Shown: positions 43,097 to 52,139 of the stretch, piece by piece
How positions within the stretch are numbered: position 1 is the first letter of the stretch
Layout: every line of letters starts with the position of its first letter
DNA from: an uncultured Candidatus Entotheonella sp.
GTDB lineage: Bacteria; Tectomicrobia; Entotheonellia; Entotheonellales; Entotheonellaceae
Direction: 5' to 3'
Assembly: GCA_958295825.1 (NCBI GenBank)
Contig: OY282375.1
Span: 3,395,489-3,459,488 of the forward strand
Length of the DNA stretch: 64,000 bases
Notes under the pieces: model-generated
Told to the model about the DNA's origin: nothing
The model's database searches: none
What the model saw: the letters and a program-made list of their open reading frames with translations, nothing else
Position numbers and translations under genes: made by a program

Positions 43097-44089
43097 CTAT
43101 CTCACGGCGATTGGATTGCCCGGCGAGCCCGTCGCGCCCTTCAGACGCAGCGGCGCGTAGATGTACGCGAACTCGTATACCTGGTCCGCCGCCAGGGCTG
43201 CCGTGTCGAGATTCTCATGGATGTAGATGCCATTGCACACCAGCAGGTGCTGGTGGCCCTCAAAAGCCCGTTCCGGGTCCTCGCCCGGTACTGCCTCCAC
43301 GGCCCACGTATCCGCGGCCAGGATGACGGGTTTCTGCTCGATCAGCCACTTGATCGTCGTCACGCCGGGTCCGGGCTCGCCGCCGCCATAGGTGTCGTTA
43401 TCCGTCATCCATAGCGACCCGTGGCCGGTGTGAAACACCACCACGTCGCCTGCCTGGATGTCGATGCCCTGGCGGGCCAGGGTGCCCTTGACGTCGTCAA
43501 TGGTGATGACGTATCCCGTTTCCAGCCGGTCGACGCCCTTGTAGGCGGCAACGTCGAGCAGGACGCCGCGGGTGAAGAACGCGCCGACATTCTCGATGCC
43601 GAGACGTTTCAGCCCGTAAGGGTCGCCAAAGTCGGCCAGCTTGTTGCCGTTGTAGAAGATTTCGTCGTCGCCCACCTGCACGCCGACGTGGCCGAGGCCG
43701 TCAAACTGCGTGCCGACCTGGCCAATCTCGGCGCTCACCATCTCGTCGTTGCCGATGATTTGGTTCTTGGCGAACGGGGAGTATGTGGGCAGGCCGGGGA
43801 TCGTCAAGCTGTAGTGCCGCTTGCCGGGCATCGCCATGCCGTGCTCATAAACCCGCCCCAACTGGTAAATTTCGCCTTCCTGGATCAGCGACACGGCCTG
43901 CATCACCTTCGCCGGGGTGATGCGGTTCGCCGCCCCGCGCTGATCGTCCGGCCCCCACTCCGACGGCCAGCATACCGGGCCGATGGGGGTCTCATCTTGC
44001 GCTGCCGCCAAACCAGCAAAACCGGGCAGAACGAACATCCCGATTACAACCACGGCCATCAACCCGGATCTGCGTAACGTCACTTGCAT
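43097..44089 (-). CDS. Secreted cyclase-family (kynurenine-formamidase-like) hydrolase
   Basis: 330 aa. Signal peptide 1-30 (GLMAVVVIGMFVLPGFAGL). The body matches the metal-dependent cyclase/formamidase family (PF04199): QVGTQFDGLGHVGV carries the metal-binding D/H region, and GDVVVFHTGHGSLW with WAVEAVPGE are the later conserved blocks. Such enzymes hydrolyse amides or lactones; the substrate is not known. ATG 44089 has AAGGAGAG 5 nt upstream; the longer same-frame ORF to 45574 is antisense to the next gene and not real. It diverges from the binding protein gene at 44303. Confidence 0.88.
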   Translation of the reverse strand: MQVTLRRSGLMAVVVIGMFVLPGFAGLAAAQDETPIGPVCWPSEWGPDDQRGAANRITPAKVMQAVSLIQEGEIYQLGRVYEHGMAMPGKRHYSLTIPGLPTYSPFAKNQIIGNDEMVSAEIGQVGTQFDGLGHVGVQVGDDEIFYNGNKLADFGDPYGLKRLGIENVGAFFTRGVLLDVAAYKGVDRLETGYVITIDDVKGTLARQGIDIQAGDVVVFHTGHGSLWMTDNDTYGGGEPGPGVTTIKWLIEQKPVILAADTWAVEAVPGEDPERAFEGHQHLLVCNGIYIHENLDTAALAADQVYEFAYIYAPLRLKGATGSPGNPIAVR

Positions 44090-44302
44090 CGCTCTCTCCT
44101 TATCGTTGTTGCGCCTTAGTTGCAAGGGCGTCTGGCCCTTCATGGACGGCATCATACACCCGGCAAGGCGGCCGTCAAACACCATTCGGGCGGCTTGTTC
44201 AGGAGCCGCCACGTTGTCGTGGACGCCGTGCCTGCCGTGCAGTATCATGCCGGGCCAACTTATCGCGTCGAGGACCGAGGTCATTGTCAGGGGAGAAACA
44301 CC

Positions 44303-45610
44303 ATGCAGGAAGGAAGCAAACGCAGGCAAGGCGCGTTGAGCCGGCGGCAGTTTTTGGGCGCTGCGACGGCGACCACGGCGGGGCTGATGATGGCGCCGCC
44401 GGCGATGGCGGCCCGCAAGAAGCGCATTACGATGCTCAGTTGGAACCACTTCGTGCCGGCGTCGGACCAGGAACTGCGTCGTCAGGCAGAAGCGTTCAGC
44501 GACATCTACGGCGCCAAGGTGCAGGTGGACACCATTTCCCACCTGCAAATACCGGCCAAGCAGGCCGCCGAGGTCAACGCCCAACGGGGTCACGACATCA
44601 TGATCATGGGCGGCGCGTTCCCTTGGCTGTACGAAAAGCAGCTCCTGCCCGTGGATGACCTGGTGGACGAGTTGGGCAGCAAATTGGGCGGCTGGTACCC
44701 GTTCTGCGAGCAGAACTTTCGTGTCAAGGGCACGTGGCGTTCGGTGCCGTGGTTCTGGGTATCGTTCCCCGGCACGGTCAACCAGGCGCTGTTCGCGCAG
44801 CATGATCTGGCGTGGCCCGACACGTGGGCCGACGTGCTGGCGGCAGGCACGCAGCTGAAAAAGGCCGGCCACCCGGTCGGCATCGCCATCAGCCATGCCG
44901 GCGACGCCAACACGACCTTCTGGTCGATCAACTGGTGCTTTGGCGGCAAGGTGATCGACGAAGAGGGACAGGTCGCCATCCGCTCGCCGCAAACCGAAGA
45001 GGCGATGGAGTTCTACCGCGAGTTGTTCGACAAGGCGATGACCGATGAGGTGCTGGCCTGGGACGACGCCAGCAACAATCGCTTCCTGCTGTCGGGCAGG
45101 GGCTCGTGGATTCACAACCCCATCAGCCCGTACAACGCGGCGCTGGTCAAGAAGATGGACATCGCCAAAGACATCAATCACCATCCCACGCCCGCCGGGC
45201 CGATGGGCCGCCACAACGCGCCGCCGATCGTCAGCCTCGGCATCTGGAAGTTCGCGCGCAATCCCGAAGGGGCGCGGGAATTCCTCCGCTACCTGTTCGA
45301 GCCGGAAAATTTCAACAAGTGGGTGGTCGCCAGCATGGCCTTCAACCACGGCCCGGTGCGGGAATTCGAGACGCACCCCATCTGGGCCGCCGACGAGAAA
45401 CTGAAAATCCTGCCCCTGGAGGGCGAGTTTGGCCATCCGCGCGGCTGGCCGTATCACCCGAACCCGGAAGTGGCGCGCATCGACGAAGTCTACGTGCTGC
45501 CGGACATGGTGGCCAAGGCGATCCGCGGCAAGAACGTCAAAGCCGCCCTGCAGTGGGGTGAGGATCAGATCCACCGCATTATGAAGGACACGCGGGAGAG
45601 AACCGCGTAA
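44303..45610 (+). CDS. ABC transporter substrate-binding protein, family 1 (Tat signal)
   Basis: 435 aa, a bacterial extracellular solute-binding protein of family 1 (sugar or polyol type). It starts with a twin-arginine signal (LSRRQFLGAATATTAGLMMA) and continues ITMLSWNHFVPASDQELRRQ. Typical blocks are GHDIMIMGGAFPWLYEKQLL and the tryptophan-rich WRSVPWFWVSFPGTVNQALF. ATG 44303 has AGGGGAGA upstream and gives the Tat motif near residue 15. It has no adjacent permease or ATPase genes, so it works with a transporter encoded elsewhere or in sensing. A strong terminator follows. Confidence 0.88.
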   Translation: MQEGSKRRQGALSRRQFLGAATATTAGLMMAPPAMAARKKRITMLSWNHFVPASDQELRRQAEAFSDIYGAKVQVDTISHLQIPAKQAAEVNAQRGHDIMIMGGAFPWLYEKQLLPVDDLVDELGSKLGGWYPFCEQNFRVKGTWRSVPWFWVSFPGTVNQALFAQHDLAWPDTWADVLAAGTQLKKAGHPVGIAISHAGDANTTFWSINWCFGGKVIDEEGQVAIRSPQTEEAMEFYRELFDKAMTDEVLAWDDASNNRFLLSGRGSWIHNPISPYNAALVKKMDIAKDINHHPTPAGPMGRHNAPPIVSLGIWKFARNPEGAREFLRYLFEPENFNKWVVASMAFNHGPVREFETHPIWAADEKLKILPLEGEFGHPRGWPYHPNPEVARIDEVYVLPDMVAKAIRGKNVKAALQWGEDQIHRIMKDTRERTA

Positions 45611-45634
45611 AGGCAGGCTGGCAAGGATGGTGGG

Positions 45635-45675
45635 AACGGCTGGTCGTGGTCAGATACACGGCCAGCCGTTTTTTC
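45635..45675 (+). terminator. Rho-independent terminator after the binding-protein gene
   Basis: Arms AACGGCTGG and CCAGCCGTT extended inward by CGTG/CACG, followed by TTTTC. It starts 25 bp after the stop codon at 45610. Confidence 0.85.
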
Positions 45676-45687
45676 TGGATCGGGGCA

Positions 45688-45909
45688 TTACGGCTTTACA
45701 GACACTGGGGGTTCGTCGGGCTCCGACACCCGATGCACGCGCACGTTCAGACCCTCGCGCAGGGTTGGGAAGTGGGCCCGCAAGGCCGCGTACGCCGAGC
45801 CGTAGCTGCCGAAGCCGTACGGCGCGCCATTCGCTTTACGCACCGTACGCCAGCCCTCCAGGCCATACCCATGGTGCGCCATTACCTGAATGACGTAGAC
45901 GTCTGCCAT
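45688..45909 (-). CDS. Small hypothetical protein
   Basis: 73 aa with a coherent amino-acid composition (VYVIQVMAHHGYGLEGWRTV, GFGSYGSAYAALRAHFPTLR), unlike the proline/arginine-rich shadows nearby. It ends just past the terminator of the convergent gene and starts 15 bp downstream of the esterase gene stop, so it may be co-transcribed with it. A weak AGGGAG lies 10 nt or more before ATG 45909. No family recognised. Confidence 0.5.
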   Translation of the reverse strand: MADVYVIQVMAHHGYGLEGWRTVRKANGAPYGFGSYGSAYAALRAHFPTLREGLNVRVHRVSEPDEPPVSVKP

Positions 45910-45924
45910 GGCGTATCCCGCTCC

Positions 45925-46854
45925 CTACCTGCTCGCAAAAGTCTTTTTCATGGCTACAGCGGCTTCCGAGACAGCTTGGCCAGCTTTGTCGATTGTCCCG
46001 GACATGCCGAAAAAGCCGTGGATCATGCCGTCGTAGCGGGTGCAGGTGGTGGCGACGCCGGCGGCTTCCAGGCTTTTGGCGTAGGCTTCGCCCTCGTCGC
46101 GCAGCGGGTCGAATTCGGCGGTGATGACCAGCGCCGGTGGCAGCTTCTTGAAGCTTCCGGCCCGCGACGGCACCGCGTAGGGATGGTTCGGGTCGTCGGG
46201 AGCGCCAAGGTATTGATCCCAGTACCACTTCATGCTGTCCCGGGTCAGCAGGTAGCCATCCGCGTTGTCCACGTAGGAAGACGTTTCGAAATCGAGCGAG
46301 GTCATCGGGTAGACCAGCAGTTGGAAGGCCAGATCGGGGTTGGCGCGGTCACGGGCCATCTGCGTGACCACGGCAGCCAGGTTGCCCCCGGCGCTGTCGC
46401 CGCCAACCGCCATGCGTGAGGCGTCGCCCTGGATGCTGGCCGCGTTATCTGACGCCCATACCGCGGCCGCGTAACAATCATCGCACGCGCCGGGGAATTT
46501 GGTCTCCGGCGCCAAGCGGTAATCCACCGAGACCGTGACGCAGCCAGCTTCGACTGTCAGATGCCGCGCCGTTGCGTCAGCGGTTTCGAGATCGCCCACC
46601 ACCATGCCGCCGCCGTGGCACCAGATCAAAATGGGGAACGGGCCCGTGCCCGCCGGCGTGTAGATGCGAACTGGCACCTCGGCGTCACGCCAGGAAACGG
46701 TGCGGTCCTCCACCTTGGCGACTTCCGGCCCATCGACGCGCGGCCGGTTCCTCATGTTCTCGCGCGCCTGTTGTGGGCTCACCATGTGGTTCGGGGGCGG
46801 ACCCAACGCCGCCATTTGATCGAGGACCTGCTGGGCTTGCGGATCGAGTGGCAT
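45925..46854 (-). CDS. Alpha/beta hydrolase, hormone-sensitive-lipase family esterase
   Basis: 309 aa. Oxyanion motif ILIWCHGGGMVVGDLE, nucleophile MAVGGDSAGGNLAAV, acid in TAEFDPLRDEGEAY and base in YDGMIHGFFGM. These are the HSL-family (family IV) features; the enzymes hydrolyse short-chain acyl esters in the cytoplasm. ATG 46854 has AGAGGTG upstream. In-frame codons up to 47034 give a long extension without homology. It is divergent from the Uma2 gene (start 47148). Confidence 0.92.
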   Translation of the reverse strand: MPLDPQAQQVLDQMAALGPPPNHMVSPQQARENMRNRPRVDGPEVAKVEDRTVSWRDAEVPVRIYTPAGTGPFPILIWCHGGGMVVGDLETADATARHLTVEAGCVTVSVDYRLAPETKFPGACDDCYAAAVWASDNAASIQGDASRMAVGGDSAGGNLAAVVTQMARDRANPDLAFQLLVYPMTSLDFETSSYVDNADGYLLTRDSMKWYWDQYLGAPDDPNHPYAVPSRAGSFKKLPPALVITAEFDPLRDEGEAYAKSLEAAGVATTCTRYDGMIHGFFGMSGTIDKAGQAVSEAAVAMKKTFASR

Positions 46855-47147
46855 AACGCACCTCTTGACAATGGGTTGACAACGCTCGCTGCGCTGGGAA
46901 CGGTGTGGGTTTTGAATGCGGCCACTGTAAACCACGCCTGCGGGAAGGTCAACGCGCAAAGGCGGGCCGTTACGGTAGTGCTGTAAAAGGCATCGTGCTA
47001 CTGTCTGCCTGGCTTGGCGATTCCAATGCCGCATCAGGCCGAGACAGGCCGGAACTTGCTTGCCGCCGCTCGCTGACAGACGGTCAGCTCACACCTGAAA
47101 CTGTCATCCGGGCCTCATCCGGCCCTTTTCACGAAGAAAGGGATGCC

Positions 47148-47870
47148 ATGTCTTCATCGCCGAACGTCATGCCGGATATTCAAACCCTGGTGACGGAGGA
47201 CGATACGCCGGTGGACAACATGCCGTCAGAAAAGCAGCAACGGCTGCTGACCGAGCCGTTGTACAGCTCATGGACCGGCCCTGGCGCCGGACGCCCATTT
47301 CTGGCCGCGGCCAATGTTGGCGTCTTCTATCAAGTGCGTAACCCGGCCATTGTGCCAGACGTGTTCTTGAGCCTGGACGTCCAGGTTGCGGAGAACTGGT
47401 GGCGGAAGGAGCATCACTCGTATTTCCTGTGGGAATTCGGCAAGCCACCCGACCTGGCGCTGGAAATCGTGTCCAACCGGGAAGGCAAGGAGAATGACGA
47501 AAAGAAAGACAAGTACGCCCGGATGCGCGTCAGCTATTACGTGATCTACGATCCGCTGCGGCAGGTGATGCCTGATATTCTGACCGTCTACCGGCTGAAC
47601 GACGTGGGTTACGAACGCCAAGCGTCGTTCCGGTTTCCATCGCTCAAACTGGGTTTGTTGCTTTGGGAAGGCGCGTTCGAGGGCGTGCCCGGCGCGTGGT
47701 TGCGCTGGACGGATGACCACGACGTCCTCATCCCGACCGGCAAGGAACGCGCCGACCAGGAACGCCAGCGCGCCGAGCAGATTGAGCACTTGTTGGTGCA
47801 GGAACGCCAACGTGTCGAACGCCTGGAGGCGCTGCTCCGCCGGTCGGGCATAGACCCGCAACAAGGGTGA
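47148..47870 (+). CDS. Uma2-family (DUF820) restriction-endonuclease-like protein
   Basis: 240 aa. It has the PD-(D/E)XK-type Uma2 core: NPAIVPDVFLSLDV gives the first aspartate, PPDLALEIVSNREG the following D/E with downstream lysine, and DKYARMRVSYYVIYD the later block. The C-terminal 60 residues are a charged coiled coil (KERADQERQRAEQIEHLL, RQRVERLEALLRR). The role of Uma2 proteins is not known; they are abundant in filamentous and multicellular bacteria. ATG 47148 was chosen for fold and GAAGAAAGGG upstream. It is probably co-transcribed with the NHL gene 63 bp downstream. Confidence 0.85.
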   Translation: MSSSPNVMPDIQTLVTEDDTPVDNMPSEKQQRLLTEPLYSSWTGPGAGRPFLAAANVGVFYQVRNPAIVPDVFLSLDVQVAENWWRKEHHSYFLWEFGKPPDLALEIVSNREGKENDEKKDKYARMRVSYYVIYDPLRQVMPDILTVYRLNDVGYERQASFRFPSLKLGLLLWEGAFEGVPGAWLRWTDDHDVLIPTGKERADQERQRAEQIEHLLVQERQRVERLEALLRRSGIDPQQG

Positions 47871-47933
47871 CCACGCGGTCCCGCCTCACCGGGCCGGACG
47901 CTTAACGAATCGCTGTGCAGGAAAGGAACTTCT

Positions 47934-48965
47934 GTGACATTGAAAAACGGCACGATCACCACGATGGCGGGCAGCGGGGAAGCCGGATACGACGGCGACG
48001 GCGGGCCGGCCGGTTCGGCCCGACTCAACGAACCCTTCATGTGCGCCTTTGACCGGCAAGGCAATTTGTACGTGGCGGAGGCGATGAATCACTGCGTGCG
48101 CCGCATTGATGGGCGCAGCGGTGTGATGACCACTGTCGCCGGAACGGGCGAACCCGGCTATGGCGGCGACGGCGGCCCGGCTGCGCAGGCGACCCTGAAT
48201 CAACCCTACGCCTTGGACGTTGCGGACAACGGCGACTTGTACATCGTGGATCGCTTGAATGCCGTCATCCGCAAGGTGGACGCGGCCAGCGGCCTCATTT
48301 CCACCGTTGCCGGAACCGGAACGCCGGGGTCGAGCGGCGACGGCGGCCCGGCGACGCAAGCAGCCCTGCGGGAACCCAACGATTGCTTCCTCGACCGGCA
48401 CGGCGGCCTGCTCATCGCCGACGTACAGGATCATCGCGTCCGCCGACTGGACTTGACTACGGGCATCATCACTACCTTCGCGGGCAACGGTGACAAGGCG
48501 CGCGCCGGTGACGGCCGCCCCGCCACCGAGGCCAGCCTCCTTGGCGCGCGGGCGGTGTGTCGGGATGGCGGCGGCAACACCTACGTCTGCGAACGGGAGG
48601 GCAACGGGGTGCGCAAGGTGGGCGTCGACGGCATCATGTCGACTTTCGCGGGAACCGGGGAGCGCGGTTACCGCGGCGACGGCGGCCCGGCGCTGGTGGC
48701 AACCTGGGGGGCGCCAAAAGCCCTGCGTTGCGATCGGCAAGGAAACGTCTTGGTGGTGGACACGGAAAACCACGCCATTCGCCACATTGATGCCGTCACG
48801 GGCGTTGTCACCACCGTGGCGGGCGGGCAACGCGGCGGTCACGGTGACGGTGGCCCGGCGACGGCAGCCGGACTGGATCGCCCGCACGGCTGCTGTGTCG
48901 ATGCGCAGGGCAATCTGTACATCGCCGACAGCAACAACCATCGCGTACGGGTTGTGAGGTTCTAG
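47934..48965 (+). CDS. NHL-repeat beta-propeller protein
   Basis: 343 aa consisting of six repeats of about 55 residues, each with a strand ending like TTVAGTGEPGYGGDGGPA and one like NLYVAEAMNHCVRRID. It has no signal peptide, so it may be cytoplasmic or leave by another route. NHL propellers bind proteins or metabolites. The start is GTG 47934 with GGAAAGGA upstream. Glycine/aspartate-rich turns may bind calcium (inference). Nothing in the neighbourhood indicates its ligand. Confidence 0.87.
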   Translation: MTLKNGTITTMAGSGEAGYDGDGGPAGSARLNEPFMCAFDRQGNLYVAEAMNHCVRRIDGRSGVMTTVAGTGEPGYGGDGGPAAQATLNQPYALDVADNGDLYIVDRLNAVIRKVDAASGLISTVAGTGTPGSSGDGGPATQAALREPNDCFLDRHGGLLIADVQDHRVRRLDLTTGIITTFAGNGDKARAGDGRPATEASLLGARAVCRDGGGNTYVCEREGNGVRKVGVDGIMSTFAGTGERGYRGDGGPALVATWGAPKALRCDRQGNVLVVDTENHAIRHIDAVTGVVTTVAGGQRGGHGDGGPATAAGLDRPHGCCVDAQGNLYIADSNNHRVRVVRF

Positions 48966-49068
48966 GGCCTGTTGACATTCATGTGATCGACACGAAGGGG
49001 GTGTTTGTGAGTGATCCCGCCCTTGTTGTGGCCGGTTTCAGAAGTCGCCTGGCGGCCTCATCGCCACG

Positions 49069-49156
49069 CTTCCCATGCCTGGGAAGCGCGGGCTTCCAGG
49101 CCGCTAAGGCGGAACCCTGCGGGCAAGATGCCCGCGCTCCCAGGAGAGGCATCGCC
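49069..49156. repeat. Dispersed palindromic repeat, copy 2
   Basis: Same element as 42834-42918, here with perfect complementary ends (GGGAAGCGCGGGCTTCCAGG and GGCAAGATGCCCGCGCTCCC). It lies in the gap between the NHL gene and the SIS-domain gene. Confidence 0.8.
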
Positions 49157-49232
49157 ATTTACAACCCCCTCCAAGACCAGCAGGGTGCTGATTTCTGGTA
49201 TCCCCATTGACGCCCGTGCCAAGCCGGCGAGA

Positions 49233-50375
49233 TCAGTCAAACGGCAGTTCATCGAGGCGGCGCAGCACGCGGCTTTCCCGCAGGCGGTCGCCGGCGCCGC
49301 TGGCGCCGCCGGTCGGCTGGAAAAACCGGGATTGCCGGACTTCGGCGAGATGGTAGGCGAGGAGCTCTCCGGCCAGGCAATAGACCAGTGGCGTGAACAG
49401 TTCCGGCGCCGATTCCGGCACCGGCAGGAAGGTATCTGCGGGAATGGGAAGCGAGGCGGGGTCGCCGTGCGTAACCACCAGCGTGTGGCGCCCGACGGCT
49501 TTGATATGGGGGAATAGTTCCAGGGCCCGGTCAAGACCGCGGCCCGGCGGCGCAATCAGACAGGTCGGTGTGCGCTCCCGGTTATTGAAGAATTGGATGT
49601 GCCCCCACTCCTCCACGTCCTGCCCCCAGGCATTGGCCCCACAGCTTTCCACCAGCTTGGCGGCGTTGAACAGAGCCGTCGCATAGCTCGGCCCGGAACC
49701 CAGGAATACCCAGTCCTCATGGTCGCCGAGACGTTCCGCCGCTTCTCGGGCCGGGGTGTCAGCGGCCGCGATCGCCGCTGCCATGCAATCTGCGACCTCG
49801 ACCAGCCGTTGCCGCCAGCGGTCCGCTTCGGCTGCCGTCAGCATCTGCCGCAACTCGCCGATCCGGATTGCACACAGCAGCAAGCTGACGAGTTGCACCG
49901 TGTAGGAGCGGATGCCCGGCGCCCGTCCCATCGGCTCAATGGGTACGGCAACAGTCGCCGCCGCTTCCCGCGCGATACCGCTGTCCTCATTTCCCGTCAC
50001 CGCCACAGTGTCCAGGCCAGCCACCCGCGCCAGGGCAACCGCCTCAATCGACCGCGCGACTTGTCCGGAATTGGAAATACCGAACAGTCCGGCCGGCGTC
50101 GGCGCCTGACCCGCCTCGTAACGTGCGAATGGCATCGCCGCAAGTGCCTTGACCGGCAGGCGGCAAAAGCGCGCGAAGGCCATCTCGCAGGCCAGTCCGG
50201 CGTAAAACGAATCGCCGCAGCCGGCCGTGTAGATGGCCTGCCAGCGCTGGGGCTGCACGTCATGCAGGGCGTCAGCCACTTGCTGCGCTGCCGGCTCGAC
50301 GATGTGGCGCAGCAAAGCCGGCTGGCTGATGATCTGATCCCGCATCACGGCACGGTCGAACGAATCAGGCGCCAT
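49233..50375 (-). CDS. SIS-domain sugar isomerase-like protein
   Basis: 380 aa with two sugar-isomerase (SIS) domains as in GlmS/AgaS-type proteins, but without a glutaminase domain. The first is around YTAGCGDSFYAGLACEMAFA and LFGISNSGQVARSIEAV; the second around VFLGSGPSYATALFNAAKLVE. Probably it isomerises or deaminates a phosphosugar, or is a regulator. ATG 50375 has AGGGAG 7 nt upstream; the extension to 50672 is a shadow of the next gene. It follows the LLM gene by 26 bp on the same strand. Confidence 0.87.
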   Translation of the reverse strand: MAPDSFDRAVMRDQIISQPALLRHIVEPAAQQVADALHDVQPQRWQAIYTAGCGDSFYAGLACEMAFARFCRLPVKALAAMPFARYEAGQAPTPAGLFGISNSGQVARSIEAVALARVAGLDTVAVTGNEDSGIAREAAATVAVPIEPMGRAPGIRSYTVQLVSLLLCAIRIGELRQMLTAAEADRWRQRLVEVADCMAAAIAAADTPAREAAERLGDHEDWVFLGSGPSYATALFNAAKLVESCGANAWGQDVEEWGHIQFFNNRERTPTCLIAPPGRGLDRALELFPHIKAVGRHTLVVTHGDPASLPIPADTFLPVPESAPELFTPLVYCLAGELLAYHLAEVRQSRFFQPTGGASGAGDRLRESRVLRRLDELPFD

Positions 50376-50400
50376 TGAGGGTCTCCCTGAAGGTGCGGGC

Positions 50401-51546
50401 CTACGCGTGATTGAGCTTGGGGATAACGTGCTTGCCGAACATCTCGATGGACGACATGACCTTGTCGTGCGGTACGGTCTCGGTGGCCATGAGGAATTGT
50501 AGCTGGTCGACGCCGGTAGCGCGGTGCAATTCGATGGCCTTGAGGCAACTCTCCGGGTCGCCGGAGACGGTGACGGCGCGGTCGGCCAGGGTGTCGGCGT
50601 CGAATTGGTTCCAGATGGCGTTGGCGATCTGCGCCGAGCCACCGGAAAGGTCGACGCCGGCTTCTTCCCCATCTTCCTTCTTAATGTAGCGGGAAAAATT
50701 AGCTTCGAGGTGTTCCGGCACCCCGCCCCACGATTCGATGAGACGCTCGTACACGTTGACCTGGTCTTTCAGATAGGGGCGGTCGGGACCGAAAAACGTT
50801 TTCAGCGATTGCGCCGCCAGCTCGCGCGCCGCTTTATTGTCCTCACCGCAGTAGGCCATCGTGGCGCTGAGCCACTGGTCGTTGACGGCGCGTCCGACCG
50901 GCTTGGCATGTTGGACATTATCCTTGAATTCCTTGACGTGCTCGGCCAGGGTCGCGGGAGCTGCGACGCTCAACGCCATCACACCGATCCCCTTCTGGGC
51001 CGCCAGCCTGTACGTCGTGGGCTGCAGGGCCGCCACCCAGATCGGCGGGTGCGGCTGCTGGTACGGCTTCGGTCGCACGTCGCGCGGCGGCACGTTCCAA
51101 TACTGGCCCTCCCACTCGAACAGCCCGTCCTCCCAGATCTTGGGAATCATGGATAGCGATTCTTCCCACATGTCGCGGGTGTTGCGTGGGTCGATGCCCA
51201 TGCCCGTCTGCTCGTACGGCGCCGAGCGCCCGGTGCCGAAATCGACCCGCCCGCCGGACATGTGGTCGATCATGGCGACCCGTTCAGCCACCCGCACCGG
51301 GTGATGGTACGGCAGAATGACGACGCCGAATCCGAGCCGGATGCGTTTGGTCAGGCGGCTCAACGCCCCGAAGATGGCCTCGGGACACGGTGACATCGAA
51401 AAACCGGTGAGAAAGTGGTGCTCCACGAACCAGATGGTGTCGAAACCCATTTCGTCGGCCAGAACGCATTGCTCAATCGTTTCTTCGATCACTGCGTGGT
51501 CATCGACGACCGGCCGCTGCATTTCGTACGCCAAGCTCAATTTCAT
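50401..51546 (-). CDS. LLM-class flavin-dependent oxidoreductase
   Basis: 381 aa, luciferase-like monooxygenase. Hallmarks are the N-terminal MKLSLAYEMQRPV, FDTIWFVEHHFLTGFSM, RLTKRIRLGFGVVILPYHHP, DHMSGGRVDFGTGRSAPYEQ and PPIWVAALQP. These enzymes use reduced FMN or F420 to hydroxylate or cleave substrates. The substrate is unknown. Its ATG at 51546 has GAGGGGA upstream. It is followed by the SIS-domain gene. Confidence 0.93.
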   Translation of the reverse strand: MKLSLAYEMQRPVVDDHAVIEETIEQCVLADEMGFDTIWFVEHHFLTGFSMSPCPEAIFGALSRLTKRIRLGFGVVILPYHHPVRVAERVAMIDHMSGGRVDFGTGRSAPYEQTGMGIDPRNTRDMWEESLSMIPKIWEDGLFEWEGQYWNVPPRDVRPKPYQQPHPPIWVAALQPTTYRLAAQKGIGVMALSVAAPATLAEHVKEFKDNVQHAKPVGRAVNDQWLSATMAYCGEDNKAARELAAQSLKTFFGPDRPYLKDQVNVYERLIESWGGVPEHLEANFSRYIKKEDGEEAGVDLSGGSAQIANAIWNQFDADTLADRAVTVSGDPESCLKAIELHRATGVDQLQFLMATETVPHDKVMSSIEMFGKHVIPKLNHA

Positions 51547-51576
51547 AATCGCATTCCCCTCGGAGAAACGTCGCCC

Positions 51577-51972
51577 TCAAGAAAAAAGGAACCAATCCTC
51601 GGAAACCGTGTCAACGGCGAAATCTGCAAGGCCCGGCAGGGGGTTCTCGTCACCCGCTAATGCCTGCAAGGAAGTTTCCAGGGCTCCCGCCAAAAGCCCA
51701 GTGGGCTGAAGCGATGCTTCGCCAATACCGCCGAGTTGACGGCATTTTTGCAGCGCCTTGCGCCATTGGCTCCGGCAGCCTTGCCGATTGCCGTTGGTGT
51801 AGTGGTAAGCGCCAACCGCCAATTGGATCATCGCCTGCCAGAACAGACGCTGGCGGCCCCGGAGCCCCTGCCAGACCGCCTCCCACGAATCGTGTGCGGC
51901 AAAGTAGTCGGCATTGCGAAAGTGCGCCAAGCCGTTGCGGAGAGAGGCTATGTCATCGACCTGCGAGGACAT
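51577..51972 (-). CDS. DUF309-family protein
   Basis: About 131 aa. DUF309 features are AHFRNADYFAAHDSWEAVWQ and RLFWQAMIQLAVGAYHYTNG, forming a small helical bundle of unknown role. The start is uncertain: ATG 51972 gives the conserved N-terminus but has only a weak ribosome site, and other in-frame starts up to 52113 exist. It lies 31 bp before the LLM oxidoreductase gene on the same strand. Confidence 0.78.
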   Translation of the reverse strand: MSSQVDDIASLRNGLAHFRNADYFAAHDSWEAVWQGLRGRQRLFWQAMIQLAVGAYHYTNGNRQGCRSQWRKALQKCRQLGGIGEASLQPTGLLAGALETSLQALAGDENPLPGLADFAVDTVSEDWFLFS

Positions 51973-52139
51973 CGACGGGCCATCAGAGGGATGGAGGTTG
52001 ACGAGTGAAAGCGGGCACAGGATAGCACGCGCCGACTGGCACGGGCAACGGCTTCGGCGAAGCGCCGCGTGACGCCTGGCTGTGGTAGTATGGCTGCCCT
52101 TCTCGACAGTCAAAATGCCCTGAAGAAAGGAATCTCCGC

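Noticed and set aside
44090..45574. N-terminal extension of the cyclase ORF
   Set aside because: It is antisense to the Tat-type binding protein; the cyclase has its own signal peptide and ribosome site at 44089.
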